A stretch of 64,000 bases of DNA, from positions 7,303,501-7,367,500 of the forward strand of contig SMMW01000555.1 in the NCBI GenBank assembly GCA_004794655.1, written 5' to 3'. Numbering within the stretch: the first letter of the stretch is position 1; each line of letters begins with the position of its first letter. The notes beneath the pieces are model-generated. The model worked only from the letters and a program-made list of their open reading frames with translations, had not been told where the DNA came from and did not search any database. Positions 46,501 to 55,129 of the stretch are shown piece after piece. The position numbers were made by a program, and so were the translations under genes. This stretch comes from Marisa cornuarietis (lineage: Eukaryota > Mollusca > Gastropoda > Architaenioglossa > Ampullariidae).

Positions 46501-48837
46501 TGAGAGTACAACGAAGGAGAGCACTGGCCCTCCCAACATCCACCAGTAAAAGAAAGACTGTCAATGCTTCACTGTAGGGAAGGAAAGATAAATTCCATTT
46601 TCAACTTAAGATGTGGTGATACAGTTAATTTCAACACAGCAGACACAAAATTATTCAAAAAAAAGAATGGTGTCAGAATGATATTCCATTAAGACTAGCT
46701 GACAGCCTCGGCAGTTAGTTTAAATGTCTTTATCCTAAAACAGGTATGTTCAACATGTTGCACACAACTTCTCTAAACAAGTTTAGTTATATTCTGTTTC
46801 ATATACTAATTTAGCACTGTCAGTATGATTCTAACCTGATGTTGGCAAACTGTTCACCTACCTTAGTCCCCTCAGTTCGCTTCCTACCAGCTTCATGAAT
46901 GCAACACTGAACATAAAGCTTGCCAAAATGGTGAACACTCCTACAATACCTGCAAACCAACAAAAGTACTTATTATATTCTCAACTGTGACTGGACAAGT
47001 GTAGACATTTTCTAAAAGTAACTATCAATTATTAATCATCAACAGATATGAAAATGTATAACTTCTTGTAAGCTACAGCCTTTCGGAGTAATTTATTACT
47101 TACATAGTGTAACTAGTATTAATATTCTACGTCATCTCCATCTTTAGATGGTATAACTTGCATATTCATGATTAATTAGTTATCCTGGTATTTCTCTGTG
47201 CCTTCACTGTGTTAACATTAAACAATTCTCATAGGTGAGTGAACAAAAACATGCTACACACTAAATTTAAAATCTGTTAATTAAAAAGCCTAAATATAAT
47301 TACTCCTTTTACAATCATCTTTTCTTATTCCATAGTTAAACTACAATTAAACAGAATAGGCAATATAGCAAAGATTCATGGACCACACAACATGTGAGTC
47401 AAGAAGATTGAAAATAAAGCTAGATGTCAAGATTCTGGAAGAAAAAAAAGTATTACCTAAAAGGTATTTTGACCCAGGACGCTGCAGATTTCTAAAGTGT
47501 AGATAGATGTATAGGACTGCCAGGCACCGTATTACAGTCAATATAACATTAAAATTCTGTATTTCCTGAAAAATATAACCAACAAGCCAGTTCAAATTTG
47601 ATATTGGGGGTGGGGTAGTTGTCAGCAGCAGAGGGCACTTTCGGTTTATACCGCAGTGTCAATACTGGGCAGGGATATAGAAATGAGTGTGATGATATTT
47701 TTATGCATAAGCCATGTAAACATTCTTGTCCAAAAGTAGTTTTATTATACCAACATGCAATGGGTAGATAATACAAAGTTGTCTGCTTTTCTCAAAGATG
47801 GAATTGCACAGAAACTGTTGTTGAACATTACAAGAAAAAAGCGAATTCATTGCATGGTGTGTCAACTGACCCTAGTCGAATTGACCGGTTACCTAACCAA
47901 AGATATTACACACGATCCTTTTGAGGGAGGGAAGTGGAGCAGACTGAACAGAGGGGAGAGGAGCTCAGCAAACTAACAGGGAGGAGTGGGGTATGGAGTT
48001 GTGTGCCATTAAAGAACCAATTAATAGGGATATTTTAGTTTTTTCCTGCATTGGTTACAATGAGGCTCTGGGGCTAGTTCCACAACATTCACAACAAACT
48101 AACTGTTCTAAAGAAGTGCATATGAAAAATGATGGAAACAAAAGTCTGGCTTAAGTAGTTTTATCTCATTTAAAACTATTTTATTTTAAAAAGTTTTAAA
48201 ATCATGTTGTGCTATATGTTCCTATAAAACTCATTATTTAAAGAGATTTAAGGCTTAAACATGTTTAAAATTAGACAGGCCTTGTAAAGTCCCGTTACTA
48301 AATTTGAAGCTACAACCAGTTTTGATGCAGCACCTTAGTTGAATAGAGCATCTACTACTGGTTCCTTATTTTGTTCCAAGAAGCCTTCTATAATAAATCA
48401 GTGATGTTATTTTTAGTCATTCTGATAAAAGAAATTCTTTAGATTTCTTTAAATTATATCATAGCAGATTGATTATGAATTTTTAAAAAGATAATACTGA
48501 AAAATAAAAAAGAAACAAAAGATAATTTAGTGAAAAATTACATGGAAATTATATGAATAACTGTTTTTTCACTGCTAGCAGTTATTTGTAATTACTAAAT
48601 AGTAACAAGAAAAATAATTACATGCACAGAATTGTCTACTGGGAAAAGTGAAAGCAAAATTCTAACCTCAGCATTTTCACATACATGGTTCCACCCACAA
48701 ATCTTGTCAATTTCTGGGCTAGGGTATGCGCTCACTGACAAGAGACTGAGCATGACAGTGAGAGAAATGATGATCACCTCCCACGGGTGAGTCGCACATA
48801 TTTTTCCATATTCACGGAAAAGCCGTGACAGCACCAT
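34484..48837 (-). CDS. HMGCR: 3-hydroxy-3-methylglutaryl-CoA reductase (full gene span, 20 coding exons)
   Basis: HMG-CoA reductase uses two NADPH to reduce HMG-CoA to mevalonate, the committed step of isoprenoid and sterol synthesis, in the ER membrane. Coding exons are 48837-48667, 47565-47457, 46949-46862, 46571-46381, 44996-44890, 44666-44544, 42123-41963, 40344-40211, 39834-39602, 39013-38898, 38497-38419, 38056-37898, 37660-37575, 37316-37245, 36965-36860, 36498-36392, 36177-35973, 35521-35363, 35092-34938 and 34571-34484. All junctions are GT-AG with matching phases; the product is 882 residues (human 888). The sterol-sensing membrane part covers about residues 1-320, the linker 320-440, the catalytic part 440-882. 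Catalytic Glu542, Lys674, Asp750 and His849 equal human 559, 691, 767 and 866. An upstream in-frame ATG could add 17 residues. Confidence 0.97.
34938..35092 (-). CDS. HMGCR: HMGCR coding exon 19 (residues 803-854)
   Basis: Encodes [20 protein letters not shown], then [20 protein letters not shown]. His849 in KSH is the catalytic His (human 866). The exon ends at ACAG|GTGAGT; reading through gives an immediate TGA, but the strong donor and the human exon boundary at the same Arg support splicing. Confidence 0.95.
35363..35521 (-). CDS. HMGCR: HMGCR coding exon 18 (residues 750-802)
   Basis: Starts [16 protein letters not shown]; Asp750 is the catalytic Asp (human 767). It continues with [17 protein letters not shown], the second family signature, and PQGACLK. 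Acceptor CTTACAG, donor GTAAGC; phase 0. Confidence 0.97.
35973..36177 (-). CDS. HMGCR: HMGCR coding exon 17 (residues 681-749)
   Basis: Encodes [34 protein letters not shown] and [11 protein letters not shown]. This is a conserved core of the catalytic fold. Acceptor CTAAAG, donor GTAAGA; phase 0. Confidence 0.97.
36392..36498 (-). CDS. HMGCR: HMGCR coding exon 16 (residues 646-681)
   Basis: Encodes [17 protein letters not shown], the cis-loop region; Lys674 in DKK is the catalytic Lys (human 691). Acceptor ATTTCAG; the donor GTTGGT splits the Trp codon, phase 2. Confidence 0.97.
36860..36965 (-). CDS. HMGCR: HMGCR coding exon 15 (residues 610-645)
   Basis: NADPH-binding region: [16 protein letters not shown] and [19 protein letters not shown] is one of the two family signature motifs. 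Acceptor ACTCAG, donor GTTTGT; phase 0. Confidence 0.97.
37245..37316 (-). CDS. HMGCR: HMGCR coding exon 14 (residues 586-610)
   Basis: Encodes [20 protein letters not shown] and DSTSR, matching human AEVKAWLETSEGF...FDSTSRF. Acceptor GTTTCAG, donor GTTAGT; ends in phase 2. Confidence 0.94.
37575..37660 (-). CDS. HMGCR: HMGCR coding exon 13 (residues 558-586)
   Basis: Encodes [25 protein letters not shown] is a conserved motif; Arg573 equals human Arg590, a CoA/HMG-binding residue. The glycine loop before it is GG rather than GGG. Acceptor CTCAACAG, donor GTATTT; ends in phase 2. Confidence 0.93.
37898..38056 (-). CDS. HMGCR: HMGCR coding exon 12 (residues 505-557)
   Basis: Core of the active site: [20 protein letters not shown] dimer and substrate segment and [18 protein letters not shown]. 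Glu542 in TTEG is the catalytic Glu; Ser548 and Arg551 are the HMG-binding positions. Acceptor ATTTCAG, donor GTAATC; phase 0. Confidence 0.98.
38419..38497 (-). CDS. HMGCR: HMGCR coding exon 11 (residues 478-504)
   Basis: Short exon encoding [20 protein letters not shown] and NNYDYSL, the human RRQLL...LPYRDYNYSLV segment. Acceptor TCTTGCAG, donor GTAAGT; phase 0. Confidence 0.94.
38898..39013 (-). CDS. HMGCR: HMGCR coding exon 10 (residues 440-478)
   Basis: N-domain of the catalytic part: [20 protein letters not shown] and [14 protein letters not shown], matching human [23 protein letters not shown] in order. Acceptor GATCTAG, donor GTATGC; ends in phase 2. Confidence 0.95.
39602..39834 (-). 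CDS. HMGCR: HMGCR coding exon 9 (residues 362-439)
   Basis: Variable linker between membrane and catalytic parts: Pro-rich start, acidic [11 protein letters not shown] stretch, then [13 protein letters not shown], which aligns with the human EECLQILGNAE start of the catalytic region. Acceptor TTTACAG, donor GTGAGT; phase 0. Confidence 0.92.
40211..40344 (-). CDS. HMGCR: HMGCR coding exon 8 (residues 317-362)
   Basis: Last membrane helix, [18 protein letters not shown], matching human QVITLSLALLLAVKYIFF, followed by the start of the linker. Acceptor TTGACAG, donor GTGAGT; ends in phase 1. Confidence 0.94.
40519..40930. mobile_element. non-autonomous DNA transposon (MITE) with stacked end repeats
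   Basis: The 9-bp sequence CAATCTGTT occurs at 40510-40518 and again at 40931-40939, as expected for a target site duplication. Between them the left end reads GGACACTTAATCCCC followed by three variants of AGACATTTAATCCCC; the right end is its reverse complement with similar stacked copies. The 412-bp element has no open frame and lies in the intron between coding exons 7 and 8. A 9-bp duplication fits Mutator-like elements best, but the superfamily is an inference. Confidence 0.85.
40995..41349. other. intronic sequence with a protein-like fragment
   Basis: Around 41028-41126 the plus strand translates as [17 protein letters not shown] and onward for about 33 codons before a stop, with a composition that looks coding. 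It could be a remnant of an old retroelement or retrocopy. I cannot identify it. Confidence 0.2.
41350..41846 (+). repeat. possible LINE 3' tail in HMGCR intron
   Basis: The stretch ends AATAAATGTTCTAAAAAAAA, a polyadenylation-signal-plus-A-tract layout typical of a retrotransposed 3' end, preceded by GT-rich sequence and a (TA)n(TG)n run at 41529-41553. No coding remnant or target duplication was found, so the origin is uncertain. Confidence 0.3.
41963..42123 (-). CDS. HMGCR: HMGCR coding exon 7 (residues 264-317)
   Basis: Starts [14 protein letters not shown], matching the human SLGLVLVHAHSRWI helix, then runs into a variable lumenal loop. I chose the acceptor CACATAG at 42124-42125 over a nearer CAG because only this one keeps the frame. 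Donor GTAGGT at a GGGG run; ends in phase 2. Confidence 0.88.
42323..44275. mobile_element. Tigger/pogo-like non-autonomous DNA transposon
   Basis: The left end CAGTGGTCCCTCGAGTTACG and the right end (reverse complement CAGTGGTACCTCGAGTTACG) differ at one base over 20 and are flanked by TA on both sides (42321-42322 and 44276-44277), the target duplication of the Tc1/mariner/pogo group. CAGTGG...CTCGAGTTACGA is the classic Tigger terminus. Subterminal copies of GCTCGTAACTCG-type sequence occur at both ends. The 1,953-bp element has no DDE transposase frame. It sits in the intron between coding exons 6 and 7. Confidence 0.9.
44544..44666 (-). CDS. HMGCR: HMGCR coding exon 6 (residues 223-263)
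   Basis: Cytosolic loop with the conserved [13 protein letters not shown] end; Lys260 corresponds to human Lys248, the main ubiquitination site in sterol-driven degradation. Acceptor TAAATAG, donor GTAATA; phase 0. The following intron holds the Tigger-like transposon. Confidence 0.94.
44890..44996 (-). CDS. HMGCR: HMGCR coding exon 5 (residues 187-222)
   Basis: Next membrane helix, [20 protein letters not shown], then [16 protein letters not shown]. This matches the human [20 protein letters not shown] helix in position. Acceptor CCAATAG, donor GTATGC; phase 0. Confidence 0.94.
46381..46571 (-). CDS. HMGCR: HMGCR coding exon 4 (residues 123-187)
   Basis: Central part of the sterol-sensing domain: [16 protein letters not shown], the [18 protein letters not shown] loop and helix, and [17 protein letters not shown]. 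Acceptor CCCTACAG, donor GTTTGT; ends in phase 1. Confidence 0.96.
46862..46949 (-). CDS. HMGCR: HMGCR coding exon 3 (residues 94-123)
   Basis: Third membrane helix, [17 protein letters not shown], followed by a short loop SELRGL. Acceptor TTTGCAG, donor GTAGGT; ends in phase 2. Too short to stand out as an open frame. Confidence 0.93.
47457..47565 (-). CDS. HMGCR: HMGCR coding exon 2 (residues 58-94)
   Basis: Second membrane helix. It carries YIYL at residues 76-79, the position of the human YIYF motif that contacts Insig, and GSKYLLG with Lys90, the counterpart of human Lys89. Acceptor TTTTTCAG, donor GTAATA; ends in phase 1. Confidence 0.95.
48667..48837 (-). CDS. HMGCR: HMGCR coding exon 1 (residues 1-57)
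   Basis: Encodes the start [20 protein letters not shown] and the first transmembrane helix, ending CENAE. It matches the MLSRLFRMHG...HPWEVI start of the human protein as I recall it. The exon itself begins at 48870 after a TTTCAG acceptor, and the frame stays open upstream of this ATG. Donor GTTAGA; phase 0. Confidence 0.95.
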
Positions 48838-48870
48838 GCTGTTATGCGTCAAATATGGAAGAGGAATCAA

Positions 48871-50439
48871 CTGAAAGCCAATGAACGTTATAAACAATAA
48901 ATGAAAGCCAAACACTTCCTTAGTATTTTACAGATGCATATACACAAACTTTTACTGACACAAACAGGGAACCCAAATCCTTGAAAATCCTTTGTCCTTC
49001 ATTATTCACTGCTACTCAAGTTTTTAAACCCTGTACAATGTCTAAGATCCAAGGGCGTTCCTCTTAGCCCGTCATAAAAATATTTCTATGTTCAAAAACA
49101 TGGGCTTAAAATTTATGATTTTGAAGACGATAGTGAAACTGCAGAGCCACCATTAATCTGCCACAATCGTGGCCCATCGTGCAAAGAGAGAATCACGATC
49201 GTGAATCAGAGACACTTTTGTGGCTCTTCGGTCTCTGCCAAGTACGCCAGTAAACTGGCTCTTCGGACTCAGCCGGTTAAAATTATTTTAAAACTCTAAT
49301 TTTCTAGCGAGGAAATAAGCTTTGTATTGTTTTTTTTTTAAAGTTTACTTATCGTTGACGTACACTAAATAAACTTTATAGGTATATTTGAATAGACTGT
49401 TTTCTCATTCATTTAAGCACACAGTAAGCATACCGAATCAGAAGGCAGATTTGGACCTATCTCTTAATATACTTTCGCTTAGCTTACAAGGTGTTCACTG
49501 TGTATAAATCCCCGAACATCGCCATGTTGATGTTGACTACATTAATGTAAAGTCACCTTCAAACTTGTGTACATCTTTAATGACTACACGATCATGTTTA
49601 TCAAACATGCTTTTTATAACACGCATACAAATTTTATGTAAGAAGTGTTTTAAAATTCTTCCATCAAAAAGCTGACAAAAGTATGAAACTTCGAAACCTC
49701 ACTAATATTGATTCAGTCTTAGCAAAGACGTCATTGGCGGTGGCGCTAAAAATCTAAAAATAGCAGATTAGTGGAGGCGATCAGTTATAGTGAGTTCGTT
49801 GCTTATTCCTTTAAAAAAAAAAAAAGTCGACTTCTCTCTATATATGGTTCACTTCAGAAATAGCTCCTGAATTAATGAAACATATTTTCTTGGAGTAGTT
49901 AATGATGATAACTGGGGAAAACTAGTTAGTTTTGCAATCATGCAGTCAGCTCAAAAGCTGCCTGGCGATGGCACGACGCCGGTTGCAATCCTCATTGGCT
50001 GATTTGCTCAGATGACTTCGGTGCCCAGCCCTTTCAATGTCCCATTGTTGACATTTTTTAAAGTCTAGCTTGCTTTATTTCGATTGAGAGGTTTAAGTCA
50101 ACGTTTCTCGTTGCTGCTGTCATCATTTTCAAAGATAATTATGCATTAGCACTTCGGCACAGTTCTAGTGATATTTGTTTAACATATATTTGACGATGAA
50201 TAATTAACATGCGACCTCTTACATTAATATCCCGAATAAAGCAGCAAATATATGACCAGAAAGAACACATTATAAAAAATAGCGATTGTATGCACTACTG
50301 TATTGTCGAATAAAAATATTTTACTTCTACATTGAAGTGATAGCTTTTGATCTCCGATCTGACACTGATTTGGAAATCAACAAACAGAGAGAGAGAGAGA
50401 TAGCAAAATTTGACCGAACTAAAAAGGAATAAAATTTAC
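48871..50439 (-). other. first intron of HMGCR
   Basis: Runs from the donor CAAG|GTAAAT of the 5' exon to the acceptor TTTCAG before coding exon 1. A short (GA)n run lies near 50390. I see no gene or repeat family member in it. Confidence 0.6.
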
Positions 50440-50556
50440 CTTGTCGCCTTGAAACATGATTTTCCTATTATTCACAGACGAATATGCAAAACAAGTTGAG
50501 AACAACGAAAAAGATCTTGGCACAAAACTCCTATATCACAAAAACACTTTCCCGAC
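50440..50556 (-). other. HMGCR 5' exon (untranslated, or start of a longer protein)
   Basis: Ends at ACAAG|GTAAAT (50440). It contains ATG at 50457-50455, giving MFQGDK to the donor in phase 0. Spliced to coding exon 1 (from 48870) the frame continues LIPLPYLTHNS into the MVLSRLF start, without a stop. The transcript start is inferred from the TATA-like box. Whether translation begins here or at 48837 cannot be decided from sequence; family alignment favours 48837. Confidence 0.5.
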
Positions 50557-50576
50557 ACGACTGCTGTATCGTCTGC

Positions 50577-50586
50577 TTAAATATAC
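50577..50586 (-). promoter_or_regulatory. TATA-like box of HMGCR
   Basis: GTATATTTAA on the minus strand, about 30 bp upstream of the assumed transcript start and about 130 bp upstream of the 5' exon donor. I looked for a sterol regulatory element (ATCACCCCAC type) just upstream and found no good match. Confidence 0.4.
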
Positions 50587-50719
50587 CTCACAAGCTCGAG
50601 TTCTCTCCTCTTTATGAAGAAAACCCTTAAGTGCACGGCCTTGAACCCGTAGCTGCAGACCACAAATGACGAATGAAAAAGGTTGTTACTCTTAGTCACG
50701 GACCTGCCGACCTAAAAAG

Positions 50720-51654
50720 GCTGCTTATTCTAAATGTTCACAGCGTCTTTTTTTCTGTTCTTACAAATACAGCGGTATAATTTCAAGAGTTTATTATTAT
50801 TTTGCAAGTTCAAACAACAAAACAATAAAATGCTCAGAATTATATACTGCAAGTAGTTTGATAACCACAGTTACGTTAGGGAAATAATTTTTTACTTCCT
50901 TTAATGTTGTCATTATTGAATAGCTTAGCTGCATTAGTGATTTTCTATACTACCACTGCTGTTGTTGTTATTGTCATTATTTCATCTACTTCAGTAGCGG
51001 TCGTTCTGGGTAAGGCTTCACGATAGAGAGATGGGGGAATTGTCTGCGCCTCCTTCCTCTTCACTTGGACTCGGCCGCCTGGAGAAGCACGCACCGGCTG
51101 TGTGGGCTATGGTATGGGCGATCAGGCCAGCCGGTGGCGTGATAAACGCTTCGGTTTACACGGGGACAAGCCATGCGCTTTTACTGTAATTCCTCGAATG
51201 AAAAAAAAAAAAAAGCAATTGTGCAGGTGACGTGCTTACAGCAAGGTAGAACAACGTTTAAAACGAGCGAGGTTATCACCCGTTACTGTTGTGAGAAACA
51301 ATAGCTTACTTTACAGTTTATGAGGGCGAGTACATGCACCCGTTGGAAATTGGGTTTCAGATATTTCTGCTGAGATGGTAAATTAGTCGCAACACGTTGA
51401 TTGAGACGAATTACAGTCGGCACTCGCAGGTTTCACTTTTGTGATAATTGATTCTTCGCAGGTTTGCAATCAATAATTATATTTATAAATTTCTCCGTGG
51501 AGGGATGGCGCAAAATCGCAGACGATCGACGTGCGTAGACCAGAAAATGTCAGGAAAACTAAAATTAAAAACTAAAAATATGTTTTAGTAAGTTTAATAA
51601 ATACAAAAATATCTGTTTAAATCTGTTTAATGACGCTTTTCCCCATAATTAATT
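50720..51654. other. no gene recognised (region upstream of HMGCR)
   Basis: A+T-rich with a more GC-rich patch near 51040-51170. Distal HMGCR promoter elements may be here but none is specific enough to call. Confidence 0.45.

Positions 51655-51713
<59 letters not shown>
51655..51713. repeat. (CT)n(CA)n microsatellite
   Basis: Five CT units followed by about 24 CA units. Confidence 0.95.
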
Positions 51714-51716
<3 letters not shown>

Positions 51717-52064
51717 TCGAAGATTCTAGGGAGAGGGCTTACAGTAAACAGTCAGGACTTCCGCGAATATGGAAAATCCGTGAATACTGTAACTCTGACC
51801 CCCTCTTCCTATGCCAAACCTTAGCTCTTAATACAAATATATCTAACTGCGAAGCTTGATTCAATAAACGAAACTAAGACCAGAAGAAGAAGAAGAAAAA
51901 TACACGAACATCTCGCTGAGTAGATACGGCAAAATGGCTTAAAAGAAAAGGTCGGTTAAGTGTGTTCAAAGAGCACAGATTATTCTTTGTATTTTTTTAT
52001 TTATTTCTTTATTTATTTTTTGTTTCGTCCGAACATGTAGACCCCAAAGTTAATCTTTATAAGG

Positions 52065-52200
52065 TCACTGAAGTTGATACTTAATTTGCTACTCAGAGCA
52101 CTGAGGTTGATGAAATTACCCATATTTCGCTTTGCTCAAGCCTGCGAAGTACAGCATGGGTTAATTTCAAATGTAAAATTTAAAACAATGCATGCAGTGT
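52065..52200 (-). pseudogene. 5'-end fragment of a receptor gene
   Basis: On the minus strand ATG at 52123-52121 opens MGNFINLSALSSKLSINFSD, almost the same as the start of the receptor gene at 62195-63355 (MGDFINVSALSSNLSVNFSD). The 70 bp upstream also match 63360-63415. Similarity stops soon after the N-terminus and no transmembrane helix follows. It is a truncated duplicate. Further upstream sequence matching the intact gene resumes at about 52390-52500 after an unrelated insert. Confidence 0.8.
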
Positions 52201-52495
52201 GAGGTTTACATTTCTCCGTTAATGGAAATTCACGAAAATCATATACTCCTCGCACCTCTCTTCCGCTTTATTGGAAACGTCTTCATACAAATAACACAGT
52301 AAATGTAGTACGAAACTGGTAAAACTGAAAAAGTAAAGTTGAAGAGCACTCTTTGCAACATTGTACGCAATACAGAAAAAACACCATCTGGTGTTGCAGA
52401 AAACAAATGTTACAAACATATAGAAACATTTATAAGAAAATAAATTGGCAAACAGTTGGTGAAATGCTGTTAACACATTTTAAAACAGTGTCTAA

Positions 52496-52498
<3 letters not shown>

Positions 52499-52560
<62 letters not shown>
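52499..52560. repeat. (CA)n microsatellite
   Basis: About 31 CA units followed by GAGAAAGAGAGAG. The intact receptor gene at 62195-63355 has a (CA)n tract at the matching upstream position, so the tract probably came with the duplication. Confidence 0.95.
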
Positions 52561-52563
<3 letters not shown>

Positions 52564-52699
52564 AAAGAGAGAGAAAGCGAGAAAGAGCGAGAGCAATATC
52601 AAGCTGTCTCCAGTCATCAGAGATGGTGTCTGCACGAATATGCACAGTTCATCACAAGGAGAAATCTACTGAATTAGACATCACATAAACCTTGTTCTA

Positions 52700-53911
52700 A
52701 TCTCTGAAGTATTGTAGACAAGAATCCAGTGTGTTATTCTGATACTATATACAGTAGTAAATAATATTGCTTGCAAAGTGCACTCAGACAGAGAAGTTTG
52801 CTAATAAATAATAATAAATCTCAATTATGCAGCGCATTTGTCAGCCTTATGAGCAAGCTCATGGCGCATTACAAATAATAATAATAATAATTATAAAAAT
52901 AATGATAGGGAGAAATTGGAAAAGCTAACCAAAACGACAGGGAAGAAAAAGAGATAAAGCATGGAACGGGAAAAAAGTGTAGTGCTATCTGATTACCGAC
53001 TGCCAGAACACAGCACTCCATTATCCAATCAAAATAAATGCATAAACTATGGAAAAGAAATCATGCAGACATAAAGAAATGAAGAGCCAGAGTTGTTTGT
53101 GTCGCCTGGTTACACTTTTCGCCCTCTAGGTTTAGATCTGCATTTGTTTCACGGGGAAGACATTGAAAAGAACAGGCTAAGAATGCTTAGGATAAACCTT
53201 TTCGCAGGTCAAACAAGCTATAGACAGGTTTTTCTGTCTTTTGTCATCAGGCAGTTTTGCCACATTGCACAAGGTGCATCTCGCTGTCGGGGCGCACAAA
53301 CAAGAAACTGGACAAAGATGAAAATGGCGTCATCGAAGAAAGGACTGTTAGTCAACGGATTAGATGAAGCCGTACAAGTGAAACAAAATGTCAATATCAC
53401 GAATCACAGAACAGTACAACCACTAGGATCACAACAGGTCAAACGATGGACTCAATTCAGAAAAAAACTCAAAATCCAAAGAAATCTGGAGAGATAGTCC
53501 TCTCAAGCCTCTAGATTATACAATGTGTCAAAATCTGATGACAGGGTAATCTTTTTAACTTTCATAATAGTTTTACTTTTCCTAATTTTTTTTTCAGAGT
53601 GCTGACTGAAAGTGTGTTTTAAAAAGGATGCCATGCATCATACATTCAGTGAGTTCTCTGGATTTTTAAAAAGATTTTAAAGAAACACAGGAGCGTGTAT
53701 TATAAGACTTAGGACAGCTGAAACGCTCACTCTGACAGCTTCAAAAGGATTGCGAAGACTTTACTCAGTAATATGTTTAAAGCAAAGCTCAGCACCCCTT
53801 AGAACACCTTGTACGCCTGTGAATGGTTTAAAAATCAAAGGTATTTCAACCACAGATTAGAATTTGTCAAAGAATGTATCGTATGTGTCCGACTAATTAA
53901 AATCGACTCCT
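52700..53911. other. no gene recognised
   Basis: A 134-codon plus frame at 53093-53497 has no recognisable domain and begins with TTG. A (TAA)n run lies near 52875-52900. Nothing else is supported. Confidence 0.45.
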
Positions 53912-54976
53912 CTAAACTTCTTCGCTAAGGTTGCTAAGGGTTACCAATGTTGATGCGCCAGAAGTGTTGAGTTTGCAAAACCTGACGGAAATCCGGTCCA
54001 AAATCTCGCATGCATGTGCTCGCAAGTCCTTCAGGACTAGCAGCCACAGAAGAGCCAGAACAAATGGGATCATGTTGCTTATACAGAACAGAGTACCAGC
54101 TATCATAAAAGCAATCGCATATGTCGGAGCAGACTCCATAATGTAAGGGTTAAGACCTTTGGAAACTGACATAATGATACACAATACTACAGCAGCCACG
54201 TGCACGGAGGGCCCTTCAAGAATTGTATTCTGGTCTGCAGCACCGCAAATCACTGTCCGTCGTCTGTATATGACGAGGCTAAGTACAACAAAAACGATCA
54301 TAAGCACGACAGGAATGACGACGATGAAAATATTCATGGTGATTTCGGCCCACTGTTCTACGAAAAACAAACAAAACGAATTATACCAATGAGTTTTTAC
54401 CCAATCAGGTACCCCACTCAAAACGATGGAAAAGGTAAGAGGAAACGCTATTATCCACGGTAAAAGCACGAGCAGCAGAGGGGCTACTGATTTCTTTATG
54501 CGCAAAGACATGCGCAAAAAGAAAGCTGGACCACCGTACGATTTTAGGCGACAAAGGTAGCTGACGACCAGCAGAACCATTCCCCAGACAATGATGCAGT
54601 TATGCGTGTAACGCGAAAGCAGAGTGTGCACCACGATAAGGTAGCAGCTATGAATCCATTCATCTCTCATGAGAAAGTCGACGACGAAAGGACCGCCGAA
54701 GATGCCGTCCATAAGGTTTGAAACTGCCATGCTGATCAGCAGTTGGTTGCGAAGGCACCTCCGTAGTGACGACTTGGAGAGGAGAACGACGAGCAGGAAG
54801 AGGTTTGGGGCGATGATGAAGACTGCTTGCAAGGAAAGTATTATTTTAAAACTAGTGTATGTTACTGTTTGGAAATATTCGTTCCATGTTTCTTGATCGT
54901 TGTCAACGTAAAAGGTTTGGTCACTAATATTAGGGGAGACTGTAGAGGCGATAAAAGGTAAGTCTGACATCGGCAT
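53912..54976 (-). CDS. class-A-like G-protein-coupled receptor, orphan, intronless (gene A)
   Basis: A single 354-residue frame with seven hydrophobic helices at about residues 43-66, 77-100, 112-142, 163-187, 212-237, 258-280 and 287-316. Cys111 at the top of helix 3 and Cys202 before helix 5 can form the usual disulfide. One N-glycosylation site (NIS, 16-18) lies in the short N-terminus. Class A hallmarks are weak: YLCRLKSY replaces DRY, NMIPF replaces NPxxY and helix 6 lacks CWxP. The VEQWAE...VIPVVLMIVF segment matches the receptor at 62195-63355. I infer a plasma-membrane receptor, possibly chemosensory; ligand and G protein are unknown. The ATG at 54976 gives the full seven helices. Confidence 0.85.
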   Translation of the reverse strand: MPMSDLPFIASTVSPNISDQTFYVDNDQETWNEYFQTVTYTSFKIILSLQAVFIIAPNLFLLVVLLSKSSLRRCLRNQLLISMAVSNLMDGIFGGPFVVDFLMRDEWIHSCYLIVVHTLLSRYTHNCIIVWGMVLLVVSYLCRLKSYGGPAFFLRMSLRIKKSVAPLLLVLLPWIIAFPLTFSIVLSGVPDWVKTHWYNSFCLFFVEQWAEITMNIFIVVIPVVLMIVFVVLSLVIYRRRTVICGAADQNTILEGPSVHVAAVVLCIIMSVSKGLNPYIMESAPTYAIAFMIAGTLFCISNMIPFVLALLWLLVLKDLRAHACEILDRISVRFCKLNTSGASTLVTLSNLSEEV

Positions 54977-55129
54977 AGCAAAAGTTTAGCGCCGAATGTT
55001 GCTGAAAACTGTTTTACAGATTGTCTCTAACGACAAGCTCAATCCAGTAATCACTTCTTCACCTCGTGACTTGAGAAACTGTGACGTGGACCTGTGCGGT
55101 GACAACAATCCTGGACTTCAGTTCGTCTG

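Noticed and set aside
51270..51290. ATCACCCGTT as a sterol regulatory element upstream of HMGCR
   Set aside because: Matches the SRE consensus poorly and lies about 700 bp from the assumed start.
53093..53497. 134-codon plus frame
   Set aside because: Starts with TTG, Lys/Gln/Arg-rich end, no recognisable motif. Not enough to call a gene.
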